Assembly (NCBI GenBank): GCA_031127185.1
Contig: JARIET010000071.1
Span: 1 to 10,836 of the forward strand
Source of the DNA: Gemmatimonadota bacterium
GTDB taxonomy: Bacteria; Gemmatimonadota; Gemmatimonadetes; Gemmatimonadales; Gemmatimonadaceae
Reading direction: 5' to 3'
Length of the DNA stretch: 10,836 bases
Position numbers and translations under genes: made by a program. Positions 1 to 7,525 of this stretch are shown piece by piece (within the stretch, counting starts at the first letter, position 1; the number at the start of each line of letters is the position of its first letter). The notes below the pieces were generated by a model. It saw only the letters and a list, made by a program, of their open reading frames with translations. It searched no databases and had not been told where the DNA came from.

Positions 1-150
1 ACGGGCGTGCCGGCCAAACGAACAGGCTGGATGTGCGAGTGCGGGGTGAAGCTCCAGGAGGACATCCTCGAGATTCGCTGCTCAGAGTGCGGGAAAAACT
101 ATTCGCGCAAGAGCCACGTTTTGACCCGTGTGGAAGAGGAACCGAAGTGA
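1..150 (+). CDS. Small zinc-ribbon protein, 3' end (5' end probably off the window)
   Basis: Reading frame 1 is open from the first base to a TGA at 148-150, giving 49 residues. It holds two cysteine pairs, CxC (residues 12 and 14) and CxxC (27 and 30), separated by 12 residues, with Gly after the second cysteine of each pair. This is the layout of a zinc ribbon. The rest is charged, ending in an acidic EEEPK tail, with no membrane segment. A GTG at 7-9 or an ATG at 31-33 could be the true start, in which case the gene is a nearly complete protein of about 40-47 residues; otherwise it is the tail of a longer protein cut by the window edge. Its stop overlaps the GTG start of the following dehydrogenase (GTGA), so the two are probably co-translated. 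I do not recognise the family and assign no function; zinc binding is inferred from the cysteines alone. Confidence 0.6.
   Translation, partial: TGVPAKRTGWMCECGVKLQEDILEIRCSECGKNYSRKSHVLTRVEEEPK
132..140 (+). promoter_or_regulatory. Shine-Dalgarno site that fixes the dehydrogenase start
   Basis: The purine run GGAAGAGGA ends six bases before the GTG at 147. It lies inside the end of the zinc-ribbon gene. It supports GTG 147 over the longer open frame from 33, which would add 38 residues with no family similarity in front of the Rossmann fold. Confidence 0.6.
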
Positions 151-1178
151 GCGAACCGATTCGCGTTGCCCTGGTCGGGTGCGGACGCATCAGCAGGAAC
201 CACTTCGATGCGATCGCCAAGATCGGTGACATGCGCCTGACCGCGGTCTGCGACGAGGTGGAAACGCGAGCTCGTGAGGCCGGTGAGCAGCGAGGCGTCG
301 CCTGGTACACCGATTTCGCAAAGCTGCTCGCCGAGGCGCCCTGCGACGCCGTCGTGATCGCGACGCCGAGCGGACTGCACCCGGCCCACGGCATCGCTGT
401 CGCGCGGGCAGGGAAGCACGTCATCTGCGAAAAACCGATGGCCACGAGCCTCAAGGGCGCCGACGACCTGGTACGCGCCTGCGATGAGGCCAGGGTTCAA
501 CTCTTCATTGTGAAGCAAAACCGGCTCAATCCGGCGATTCAGCTGCTCAAGCGAGCTGTCGACAAGGGGCGCTTCGGGCGCATCTACATGGCCAACACCA
601 CGGTGTTGTGGTCACGGCCGCAGGAGTACTACGACCAGGCGCCCTGGAGGGGAACCTGGGAGTTTGACGGCGGTGCGTTCCTGAATCAGGCATCGCACTA
701 TGTGGACCTGATGCAGTGGCTCGTGGGCCCGGTTGACAGTGTCATGGCCAAGACGGCGACGCTCGCGCGGCGGATTGAATCCGAAGATTCCGGGATTGCC
801 GCGCTCAAGTTCAGGAGCGGTGCGCTGGGATCGATCGTGGTGACAATGCTCACGTTTCCGAAGAATCTCGAAGGGTCGATCACGATCCTGGGCGAAAAGG
901 GCACGGCCAAGGTTGGCGGCACGGCAGTCAACAAGGTCGAGCATTGGAGTTTTGCCGACTACGACGATGACGACAAACTCGTCGACCAGGCGGCCACCGC
1001 CCCCACTTCCGTGTACGGCTTCGGGCACGAGGGGTACTACCGGAATGTCGTCGCCGCGCTGAGGGGCCATGAGCGGCCCGACACCGACGGGCGGGGTGGC
1101 CGGAAGTCGCTTGAACTGATTCTGGCCATCTACGAGTCGGCACGGACCAACCGGGACGTCGCGCTACCGCTGAAGTAG
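147..1178 (+). CDS. wlbA: Gfo/Idh/MocA oxidoreductase, WlbA/WbpB-like UDP-GlcNAc-uronate 3-dehydrogenase
   Basis: A 343-residue NAD(P)-dependent sugar dehydrogenase. The N-terminal Rossmann fold carries GCGRIS at residues 11-16. The family EKP motif is at 95-97, with Lys96 the expected catalytic lysine. The C-terminal Gfo/Idh/MocA domain has NQASHYVD at 180-187, with His184 the likely second catalytic residue. The stretches VKQNR (122-126), RPQEYYD (157-163) and WRGTWEFDGG (167-176) closely match what I recall of WlbA/WbpB, which oxidises C3 of UDP-N-acetylglucosaminuronic acid. Length is normal for the family. GTG 147 was chosen because a strong ribosome-binding site precedes it, it overlaps the previous stop, and the fold begins just after it. 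The neighbouring aminotransferase and UDP-GlcNAc 6-dehydrogenase are the expected partners. The family is certain; the exact substrate is inferred from motifs and context. Confidence 0.85.
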   Translation: MSEPIRVALVGCGRISRNHFDAIAKIGDMRLTAVCDEVETRAREAGEQRGVAWYTDFAKLLAEAPCDAVVIATPSGLHPAHGIAVARAGKHVICEKPMATSLKGADDLVRACDEARVQLFIVKQNRLNPAIQLLKRAVDKGRFGRIYMANTTVLWSRPQEYYDQAPWRGTWEFDGGAFLNQASHYVDLMQWLVGPVDSVMAKTATLARRIESEDSGIAALKFRSGALGSIVVTMLTFPKNLEGSITILGEKGTAKVGGTAVNKVEHWSFADYDDDDKLVDQAATAPTSVYGFGHEGYYRNVVAALRGHERPDTDGRGGRKSLELILAIYESARTNRDVALPLK

Positions 1179-1213
1179 CTGACATTCGTTGACTTCCCCG
1201 GGGGGCGGGGCAA

Positions 1214-1241
1214 TTTTTACAGGCTGCCCAACAACTATAGA
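1214..1241 (+). promoter_or_regulatory. Weak candidate promoter before the aminotransferase
   Basis: The 75-base gap 1179-1253 is the longest gap between genes in the window. Within it, TTTTTA (1214-1219) and TATAGA (1236-1241) are separated by 16 bases, resembling loose -35 and -10 boxes just ahead of the ATG at 1254. An unpaired TTGACT lies at 1189-1194. The matches are poor and the region is short, so this is only a candidate for a second transcription start in the sugar operon. Confidence 0.2.
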
Positions 1242-1253
1242 GAGCCCCGACCG

Positions 1254-2366
1254 ATGGCCGTACCCCTTCTCGACCTGAAAGCCCAGCACGCGACCGTGCG
1301 GGACGAGGTCGTTCGCTCGATGATGCAGATAGTCGACGATCAGGCCTTCATCCTTGGCCAGCCGGTCAGCGACCTGGAGGCAGACGTCGCCCGGCTGTCA
1401 AAAACGAAATATGCGATCGGGTGTGCGAGCGGTACCGATGCGCTGCTCCTCGCGCTGAAGGCCCTCGACGTCGGCAGTAGCGATGAGGTGATCACGACGC
1501 CGTTCACGTTCTTCGCGACGGCCGGCACAATTCACAACGCCGGCGCGCGCGCGGTCTTTGTCGATATCGACCCGAAGACCTACAACATCCGCGCCGACCA
1601 GGCGGCTGCGGCGGTGACGTCGAAGACCAAGGCCATCGTTCCGGTTGACCTTTTCGGGCAGATCGCCCCGGTCGAAGACATTCAGCGCCTCGCGCCGCGG
1701 ACGCCGATAATCGAGGATGCGGCACAGTCCATCGGCGCGCGGCGGTCTATCGATGGTGAGTGGCGGATGGCCGGCGAATGCGCCACGATCGGGACGTTTT
1801 CGTTCTTTCCGTCCAAGAACCTCGGGGGCTACGGCGACGGCGGCATGATGGTCACGCAGGACGAGGCCTTGTTCAACCGGCTGATGCGGCTGCGCACGCA
1901 CGGCAGCGTGAAGACCTATTATCACGAGGAAGTGGGCTTCAACTCGCGCCTCGACGCGCTGCAGGCCGTGGTGCTTCGCGCAAAGCTCCCGCACCTCGCT
2001 GCCTGGTCCGCCAAGCGCCGCGAGAATGCCGCATATTACTCCGCCGCATTTGCTGACATTTCCGATATCGTGCCGCCGTACGTGGAGCCGGCGAGCGAGT
2101 CGATCTTCAACCAGTACACCATCCGGGTTCCACGTCGCGACGCACTGAAGGCTCATCTTGCCGCGAAGGGCGTTGGGCACTCGGTGTACTACCCGCTGCC
2201 GCTCCACTTGCAGGAGTGCTTCGCGTACCTCGGCTACAAACAGGGTGCGTTTCCTGAGTCGGAGAAGGCCGCCAACGAAGTGCTGTCACTCCCGGTTTTC
2301 CCGGAGCTCACCCGCGCACAACTCGACGAAGTGGTTGCCGGTGTGCGTTCATTCTTTGGCCGGTGA
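1254..2366 (+). CDS. DegT/DnrJ/EryC1 sugar aminotransferase, WbpE/WlbC-like
   Basis: A 370-residue PLP-dependent aminotransferase of the DegT/DnrJ/EryC1 family, full length. It opens with the typical VPLLDLKAQ. GTDA at 60-63 would hold the cofactor phosphate. EDAAQS at 154-159 contains Asp155, expected to contact the PLP pyridine nitrogen. Lys188 in SFFPSKNLGG is the expected Schiff-base lysine, followed by GDGG (194-197). The C-terminal YYPLPLHLQ segment (312-320) is usual for nucleotide-sugar members. Between a WlbA-like 3-dehydrogenase and a WbpA-like 6-dehydrogenase, the best guess is transfer of an amino group from glutamate to the 3-keto sugar, giving UDP-2-acetamido-3-amino-glucuronate. 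Other keto-sugar substrates cannot be excluded from sequence alone. The ATG start at 1254 has no strong ribosome-binding site, but the protein begins in register with the family. Confidence 0.88.
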   Translation: MAVPLLDLKAQHATVRDEVVRSMMQIVDDQAFILGQPVSDLEADVARLSKTKYAIGCASGTDALLLALKALDVGSSDEVITTPFTFFATAGTIHNAGARAVFVDIDPKTYNIRADQAAAAVTSKTKAIVPVDLFGQIAPVEDIQRLAPRTPIIEDAAQSIGARRSIDGEWRMAGECATIGTFSFFPSKNLGGYGDGGMMVTQDEALFNRLMRLRTHGSVKTYYHEEVGFNSRLDALQAVVLRAKLPHLAAWSAKRRENAAYYSAAFADISDIVPPYVEPASESIFNQYTIRVPRRDALKAHLAAKGVGHSVYYPLPLHLQECFAYLGYKQGAFPESEKAANEVLSLPVFPELTRAQLDEVVAGVRSFFGR

Positions 2367-2370
2367 TTCG

Positions 2371-3771
2371 ATGACGCCCCAGACACTCGTCAAGGACCGG
2401 CTGCTCGCGAAACTTCGTGACCGGTCCGCCACGACCGGCGTGATCGGTCTTGGTTACGTTGGGCTCCCGCTGGCCATGGAGCTGGCCGAGGCCGGTTTCC
2501 AGGTGATTGGCTACGACGTGAGCGAGCGCGTAGTTCGCGCCCTGATGCGAGGCGAGTCGCACATCCAGGATGTGCCTGCGAAGCAGGTGGCCAGGCACGT
2601 CAAGTCGGGCCGGTTCATCGCAACGACCGACGAAGCCAGACTCACCGATTGCGACGCGATCTCCATCGCTGTGCCGACCCCGCTCGCCAAGACGCGCGAC
2701 CCGGACATGGCATATGTGATCGCTGCGTCAGAAGCCGTGGCCCGGCGCGCGCGGGCGGGGATGATCATCGTGCTCGAAAGCACCACATACCCTGGCACCA
2801 CTCGCGATGTGCTGCAGCCGCGACTTGAATCGCGCGGGCTGGTGCTTGGCGTGGACGTGTTCCTGGCGTTCTCACCGGAGCGGGTTGATCCCGGCAATCC
2901 GACCTGGAACACGAAGAACACGCCGAAGGTGCTCGGCGGCATTACGCCCGCGTGCACGGAAGTCGCCACGGCGCTGTACGAGTCGTGCATCGATCGCGTC
3001 GTTCCTGTGTCGTCACCAGAGTCGGCGGAGCTGGTGAAACTCCTGGAAAACACCTTCCGCTCGGTCAACATCGCGATGGTCAATGAGATGGCCATCATCT
3101 GCGACCGGCTGGGCGTAGACGTCTTTGAAGTGATTGATGCCGCCTCGACGAAGCCCTTCGGGTTCATGCGCTTCACGCCGGGCCCCGGTATCGGCGGTCA
3201 CTGCATCCCGCTGGATCCACACTACCTGGCGTGGAAGATGCGCACGTTGAACTACAAGACCCGGTTCATCGACCTGGCGAGTGAAATCAACTCAGGGATG
3301 CCGGATGTCGTCGTGCACAAGATCGCGGATGCCCTGAACGATGATCGCAAGGCGCTTCGCGGCAGCCGGATTCTTGTGCTTGGTGTGGCGTATAAGAAGG
3401 ACATCGATGACATGCGCGAGAGTCCGGCACTCGACGTCATGCGCCTGCTGGAAGAGCGTGGCGCTGAAGTGCAGTATCACGATCCGCATGTCGCGAGCTT
3501 CCGCGAGGACGGCCACGAGCGTGCGAGCGTGGCGTTGACGGACGCGGTGCTTGCCAAGGCTGACGCGGTGGTCATCGTGACGGACCATTCGTCGATCGAT
3601 TGGGCGCGGGTCACGTCGAAGGCATCGTTGATTATCGACACGCGAAACGCGCTCGGGCGTTCGGGGCCCACCAAGGCGCGGGTCGTCGCGTTGACGCCGC
3701 GTGCCGCCGCGCTGCGCACGGCCAAGCCCTCCAAGGCGCCCGCGATCAAGCGGCGCGCGAAGGGGAAGTAA
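2371..3771 (+). CDS. wbpA: UDP-N-acetylglucosamine 6-dehydrogenase (WbpA-type nucleotide-sugar dehydrogenase)
   Basis: A 466-residue member of the UDP-glucose/GDP-mannose dehydrogenase superfamily. It would oxidise C6 of UDP-GlcNAc to the carboxylate in two NAD-dependent steps. The NAD fold has GLGYVG at 26-31. ESTTYPGTT (136-144) and SPERVDPGN (168-176) are typical of the UDP-GlcNAc/UDP-ManNAc dehydrogenase branch. The catalytic cysteine is Cys278 in GIGGHCIPLDPHYLAWK, again the WbpA-type form rather than the UDP-glucose form. A C-terminal Rossmann-like domain starts near residue 333 (ILVLGVAYKKD). After about residue 430 there is a tail of some 35 residues rich in Ala, Lys and Arg, longer than I expect for the family. 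ATG 2371 lies four bases after the previous stop and just ahead of the fold. The open frame back to 2158 overlaps the aminotransferase and was not used. UDP-GlcNAc as substrate is inferred; the ManNAc form is the alternative. Confidence 0.85.
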   Translation: MTPQTLVKDRLLAKLRDRSATTGVIGLGYVGLPLAMELAEAGFQVIGYDVSERVVRALMRGESHIQDVPAKQVARHVKSGRFIATTDEARLTDCDAISIAVPTPLAKTRDPDMAYVIAASEAVARRARAGMIIVLESTTYPGTTRDVLQPRLESRGLVLGVDVFLAFSPERVDPGNPTWNTKNTPKVLGGITPACTEVATALYESCIDRVVPVSSPESAELVKLLENTFRSVNIAMVNEMAIICDRLGVDVFEVIDAASTKPFGFMRFTPGPGIGGHCIPLDPHYLAWKMRTLNYKTRFIDLASEINSGMPDVVVHKIADALNDDRKALRGSRILVLGVAYKKDIDDMRESPALDVMRLLEERGAEVQYHDPHVASFREDGHERASVALTDAVLAKADAVVIVTDHSSIDWARVTSKASLIIDTRNALGRSGPTKARVVALTPRAAALRTAKPSKAPAIKRRAKGK

Positions 3772-3777
3772 CTCGTC

Positions 3778-5082
3778 GTGCATATCACGGTCGTGGGTAC
3801 GGGGTACGTCGGCCTGGTGGCGGGCGCATGCTTTGCCGAGACGGGCAGTGAGGTGACCTGCGCTGACCTGGATGCAAAGAAGGTTGCGGGGCTGAAGCAG
3901 AACATCCTGCCGATCTACGAACCCGGGCTCGATACGCTGGTCGAGCGGAATCAGGCGCAGGGTCGGTTGCAGTTCACGACCGACGTTGCTGACGCGGTTC
4001 GGAAAGCCGATGTCATCTTCATTGCCGTCGGCACGCCGCCCGACGAAGATGGTTCGGCCGATCTATCGCACGTGCTGGCGGTCGCAGAGACTATCGGCCA
4101 GAACCTGACGCGTGAGGCTGTGGTCGTCACCAAGTCGACGGTGCCGGTTGGCACGGCCGACAAGGTGCGCACGGCGGTGGCCAGGCACGCCAAGTTCCCA
4201 TTCCACATCGTCTCCAATCCCGAGTTCCTGAAGGAAGGCGCGGCGGTGGATGACTTCCTCAAGCCAGACCGGGTGGTCCTGGGTGTGGATTCGGACTTCG
4301 CGCGCACGGCCATGACCGAGCTCTATGGGCCGTTCGTGAGGACGGGAAAGCCAGTGCTGTTCATGGACATCCCGTCAGCCGAGATGACGAAGTATGCGGC
4401 CAACGCGATGCTTGCGACCCGTATCTCGTTCATGAACGAGATCGCCAATCTCTGTGAGCGGGTCGGAGCAAATGTCGACCTGGTTCGAAAGGGAATCGGC
4501 AGCGACTCGCGTATCGGTTCGAGCTTTCTCTTCCCGGGGCCCGGGTATGGCGGATCCTGCTTCCCCAAGGACGTGAAGGCGCTGCTCAGGACGTCGGAAG
4601 ACATGGGGGCGCCGATGAAGGTGTTGCGCGCCGTCGAAGAGGCCAACGACCGCCAGAAGGGCCTGCTCTTCGAGAAGCTGCACCGCGCGATTGGTGATGT
4701 GCGGGGCAAGCGCATAGCGATATGGGGCCTCGCCTTCAAGGCGCAGACGGATGACATGCGCGAGTCGCCAGCGCTGAACCTGATCGACTCCCTGCTGGCC
4801 GGCGGCGCCACCGTCGTCGCGCACGACCCGGCTGCGATGCACGAGGCCGAACGCCGCCTTGGCGCCAGCATTGCGTTCGCGAAGTCCAACTACGATGCGC
4901 TCACGGATGCCGATGCGCTCGTGGTGGTCACCGACTGGAATGAGTATCGATTCCCCGACTTTGCGCGAATCAAGGCGGCGCTCAGGCATCCACTGCTGGT
5001 CGATGGCAGGAACTTGTACGATCCGACCAAGATGGCGCAGCTGGGCTTCACCTATCGATCTATCGGTAGGGGCACTGAATGA
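3778..5082 (+). CDS. ugd: UDP-glucose 6-dehydrogenase
   Basis: A 434-residue, full-length UDP-glucose dehydrogenase that turns UDP-glucose into UDP-glucuronate with two NAD. The N-terminal Rossmann motif GTGYVGL is at 7-13. STVPVGT (120-126) and NPEFLKEG (147-154) follow, with Glu153 a likely catalytic acid. [10 protein letters not shown] holds Lys205. The catalytic cysteine is Cys261 in [11 protein letters not shown], with Lys264 next to it. The C-terminal UDP-binding domain runs from about 311 ([10 protein letters not shown]) to the end. The GTG start at 3778 lies six bases after the preceding stop and has AGGGGA about 11 bases upstream. The next gene consumes UDP-glucuronate, which supports UDP-glucose rather than another substrate. 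It is a paralogue of the gene before it but differs in the active-site loop. Confidence 0.93.
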   Translation: MHITVVGTGYVGLVAGACFAETGSEVTCADLDAKKVAGLKQNILPIYEPGLDTLVERNQAQGRLQFTTDVADAVRKADVIFIAVGTPPDEDGSADLSHVLAVAETIGQNLTREAVVVTKSTVPVGTADKVRTAVARHAKFPFHIVSNPEFLKEGAAVDDFLKPDRVVLGVDSDFARTAMTELYGPFVRTGKPVLFMDIPSAEMTKYAANAMLATRISFMNEIANLCERVGANVDLVRKGIGSDSRIGSSFLFPGPGYGGSCFPKDVKALLRTSEDMGAPMKVLRAVEEANDRQKGLLFEKLHRAIGDVRGKRIAIWGLAFKAQTDDMRESPALNLIDSLLAGGATVVAHDPAAMHEAERRLGASIAFAKSNYDALTDADALVVVTDWNEYRFPDFARIKAALRHPLLVDGRNLYDPTKMAQLGFTYRSIGRGTE

Positions 5083-6035
5083 GGGTGTTGATCACCGGCG
5101 CCGCCGGATTCCTGGGATCGCACCTCACGGACCGCTTCATCGCCGACGGGCATTCGGTCGTCGGGCTCGACAACTTCATCACCGGGCATCCGGACAACAT
5201 CGCGCACCTGATCGGCCACGATCGCTTCACGTTCATTCGGCATAACATCTCGGAGTTCACGTATGTGGCTGGTGAACTCGACGGCGTGCTCCACTTCGCC
5301 AGCCCGGCGAGTCCGATCGACTACCTGAAGCTCCCGATCCAAACCCTGAAAGTCGGGTCTCTGGGCACCCACAATGCGTTGGGCATCGCGCTGGCCAAGA
5401 AGGCACGGTTCTTCCTGGCGTCAACCAGCGAAGTGTATGGCGATCCGCTCGTGCATCCGCAGCCAGAGACGTATTGGGGAAACGTGAATCCCGTCGGCCC
5501 TCGTGGCGTGTATGACGAGGCAAAGCGCTTTGCCGAGGCGCTCACGATGGCGTATCACCGGTCGCACGGCGTGGACACGCGGATTGTACGGATTTTCAAT
5601 ACGTACGGCCCGCGCATGCGGCCGTTCGACGGCCGCGTGGTGTCCAACTTCATCGTGCAGGCTTTGGCCAACGCTCCGATCACGATGTATGGCGACGGGT
5701 CGCAGACGCGCTCGTTTTGCTACGTCTCCGACGAAGTCGAAGGGATCTACCGCTTGTTCATGAAAGGTGATGCGCAACCCACCAACATCGGCAACCCGGT
5801 GGAGTTCACCGTTCGGCAGCTGGCGGAACTGGTGATCGAACTGACCGGGGCCTCGAGTGCGATTGTCTCGCGACCGCTCCCCGAGGACGATCCCAAAGTG
5901 CGGAAGCCGGACATCACCAAGGCGCGCACAACCCTGGGCTGGGAGCCGTCGGTGGACCTCAGGGAAGGCGTGAAGCGCACGATCGAGTTCTTCCGCGGCC
6001 TGGTGGGCACGCCGCGCATGCAGGAGCGGGCGTGA
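5079..6035 (+). CDS. uxs: UDP-glucuronate decarboxylase (UDP-xylose synthase)
   Basis: A 318-residue extended short-chain dehydrogenase that oxidises UDP-glucuronate at C4, decarboxylates it and reduces the intermediate to UDP-xylose. The NAD motif GAAGFLGSH is at 7-15. HFASPASP at 72-79 and TSEVYGDP at 116-123 are hallmarks of the UXS group. The catalytic pair is Tyr145 and Lys149 in [25 protein letters not shown] (171-190) is also strongly UXS-like. Length matches bacterial UXS without the N-terminal membrane anchor of animal enzymes. The start overlaps the ugd stop as ATGA, with TAGGGG six bases upstream of the ATG, so translation is probably coupled and the two enzymes act in succession. 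A UDP-glucuronate 4-epimerase or dTDP-glucose dehydratase is a less likely reading, given the HFASPASP motif. Confidence 0.92.
   Translation: MRVLITGAAGFLGSHLTDRFIADGHSVVGLDNFITGHPDNIAHLIGHDRFTFIRHNISEFTYVAGELDGVLHFASPASPIDYLKLPIQTLKVGSLGTHNALGIALAKKARFFLASTSEVYGDPLVHPQPETYWGNVNPVGPRGVYDEAKRFAEALTMAYHRSHGVDTRIVRIFNTYGPRMRPFDGRVVSNFIVQALANAPITMYGDGSQTRSFCYVSDEVEGIYRLFMKGDAQPTNIGNPVEFTVRQLAELVIELTGASSAIVSRPLPEDDPKVRKPDITKARTTLGWEPSVDLREGVKRTIEFFRGLVGTPRMQERA
6022..6026 (+). promoter_or_regulatory. Shine-Dalgarno site at the uxs/bamD junction
   Basis: AGGAG sits five bases before the GTG at 6032, which overlaps the uxs stop as GTGA. This favours starting the lipoprotein at 6032 over the ATG at 6077, which has no comparable site. 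Confidence 0.5.
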
Positions 6036-6904
6036 GCACACGAACCGTTCGCCCCGCTTCGGGTACCAAAGTGTTGATGTCCTATCGTCGATTCGTCACC
6101 GTTCTCGTCGCCGTCGTTGGAATCGTTTCAGCCAGCGGATGCGGCCGTGGATTTCAGTTGCGCAAGTATCCGGCCGCGGATGCGCTGTTCGCCGCGTCGC
6201 TGGCCGAACTGGGCAAGCAGAAATGGGACAACGCGATCACCGGGTTCGAGAAATTGACCCTGGACCTGTCCGCGCGCGACACGATCCTCCCCCTGGCGCA
6301 CTGGTACCTGGCGCAGGCGCATGCCGGGAAAAAGGAGTTCATCCTTGCGGCGACGAGCTACTCACGGCTTGCCGAGGCGTTCCCGGATGACACGCTCGGC
6401 GATGACGCCCTGTTCGCCTCGGGCCGCTCCTACCTCAAGCTCTGGCGAAGCCCGACCCTCGATCCCCAGTATGGTACATTGGCGCAGGTGCAGTTCCGTC
6501 AGTTGCTCAATGTCTATCCGGAATCGCCGTTGAAGGCCGAGGCGGAGAAAGGCCTGCTCTCCATTGATGAACAGTTCGCCGCGAAGGACTACCTCACCGG
6601 GGTGTTCTACGTGCGGCGGAATGCCTTCGATTCGTCAATCATCATGTTCAAGGATGTCGTGAAGAACTACCCGAACACGGATCACGCACGGATGGCGCTG
6701 CTGCGAATGGTCGAGGTGTACCGCCACCCTCGCATGAACTACAAGGAAGAGGCGGCGGAGACCTGCGGTACGCTGCGCACCGCCTATTCCGGGGATCCAG
6801 AGGTCGTGCGTACCTGCCCGGTGGCGGCAGTGGCCGACAGTATGGCGAAGCCGGTCAAGCCGCCGGTGGATACCACCACCGGCTCGGCCGGGCGCTCGCG
6901 CTAG
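6032..6904 (+). CDS. bamD: BamD/YfiO-like outer-membrane assembly lipoprotein with TPR repeats
   Basis: A 290-residue predicted lipoprotein. Arg19-Arg20, a hydrophobic stretch (about 21-35) and ASGC with Cys37 form a lipobox, with Ala rather than the usual Leu at -3. The mature part is made of helical TPR-like pairs: [16 protein letters not shown] and [12 protein letters not shown] near 45-75, [24 protein letters not shown] near 90-113, and [18 protein letters not shown] (155-172). [27 protein letters not shown] (193-219) closely follows the BamD/YfiO pattern. BamD is the periplasmic partner of BamA in beta-barrel insertion. Cys245 and Cys262 could form a disulfide near the C terminus. GTG 6032 is preferred for its ribosome-binding site and overlap with uxs, but it gives a long n-region; ATG 6077 would give a 275-residue protein with a textbook signal peptide. 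The C-terminal 20 residues are low-complexity Pro/Thr/Lys. A generic TPR lipoprotein is the alternative reading. Confidence 0.75.
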   Translation: MSTRTVRPASGTKVLMSYRRFVTVLVAVVGIVSASGCGRGFQLRKYPAADALFAASLAELGKQKWDNAITGFEKLTLDLSARDTILPLAHWYLAQAHAGKKEFILAATSYSRLAEAFPDDTLGDDALFASGRSYLKLWRSPTLDPQYGTLAQVQFRQLLNVYPESPLKAEAEKGLLSIDEQFAAKDYLTGVFYVRRNAFDSSIIMFKDVVKNYPNTDHARMALLRMVEVYRHPRMNYKEEAAETCGTLRTAYSGDPEVVRTCPVAAVADSMAKPVKPPVDTTTGSAGRSR

Positions 6905-6936
6905 GCCCGAGCGCCTCGCGCACGGCGGTCGCTGCA

Positions 6937-7509
6937 GTGCGGATCGGCATCCTCGGGGGGACGTTTGATCCCCCGCACATTGGCCACCTGCTTGCCGCCA
7001 CGGACGCCTGCGAACTGCTCGCACTGGACCAGCTGATCTTCGTCCCCACGGCCACGCAGCCCCTCAAGGCCGGGGCGCCGGTCGCTGCCGCCGACGAGCG
7101 CCTGGAGATGGTCAAGCTCCTGTGCGGTCCCGATTCACGATTCCTTGTGTCAGACGTGGAGGTGCGCCGGGGCGGGTTATCTTTCACGGTTGACACGCTC
7201 CGGGCGTTTCGGGAGCAATGGCCTGCCGAAACGGCGGAGCTGGTCCTGCTTCTTGGCGGGGATGCTGCGGCACAGTTCCCGCGTTGGAAAGAGCCCCAGA
7301 TCGTGCATGCGCTGGCGCAGGTGGTGGTGATGACGCGCGGGGAGCCGTCGGTCCCGGGATTGGCGAAGGGGATGACCACGGTCGCCACGCGTCGGGTGGA
7401 TGTCTCGTCGACAGAAGTGCGTGAACGCATACGCGGGGGGCGCACCGTGCGTGGCCTCGTGACGGAAGGGGTGGCGGCGTACATCGAACGCCGCGGGCTC
7501 TACCGGTAA
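6937..7509 (+). CDS. nadD: Nicotinate-nucleotide adenylyltransferase
   Basis: A 190-residue nucleotidyltransferase that adenylates nicotinate mononucleotide to deamido-NAD, a late step of cytoplasmic NAD synthesis. The nucleotide-binding motif GGTFDPPHIGH is at 7-17, with His14 and His17 the catalytic pair. LLGGDAAAQFPRWKEP (105-120) matches the NadD substrate-binding region. The second signature, VSSTEVRERI, is at 156-165. Length is normal. The GTG start at 6937 lies directly ahead of the first beta strand, with no clear ribosome-binding site; it follows the lipoprotein by 32 bases and precedes secA by 16, suggesting one transcript. PanC-type or PPAT enzymes share the HxGH motif, but the GGDA and SSTEVR segments favour NadD. 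Confidence 0.93.
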   Translation: MRIGILGGTFDPPHIGHLLAATDACELLALDQLIFVPTATQPLKAGAPVAAADERLEMVKLLCGPDSRFLVSDVEVRRGGLSFTVDTLRAFREQWPAETAELVLLLGGDAAAQFPRWKEPQIVHALAQVVVMTRGEPSVPGLAKGMTTVATRRVDVSSTEVRERIRGGRTVRGLVTEGVAAYIERRGLYR

Positions 7510-7525
7510 CCGAACCAGGAAAGCA

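Noticed and set aside
33..146. Longer start for the WlbA-like dehydrogenase at ATG 33
   Set aside because: It overlaps the zinc-ribbon frame almost entirely and adds residues with no family similarity; GTG 147 has a strong ribosome-binding site and leads straight into the Rossmann fold.
957..977. DYDDDDK in the WlbA-like protein, resembling an enteropeptidase/FLAG site and hinting at an engineered tag
   Set aside because: It is internal, lacks the exact DYKDDDDK order and lies in a natural acidic loop; it is coincidence.
1196..1218. Rho-independent terminator after the WlbA-like gene
   Set aside because: CCCC can pair with GGGG ahead of a TTTTT run, but the stem is only four pairs and the G-run makes pairing ambiguous, so it is too weak to call.
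2158..2370. Longer start for the UDP-GlcNAc dehydrogenase at ATG 2158
   Set aside because: The extra 71 residues are an Arg/Ser-rich out-of-frame reading of the aminotransferase end; ATG 2371 fits the gene junction and the family start.
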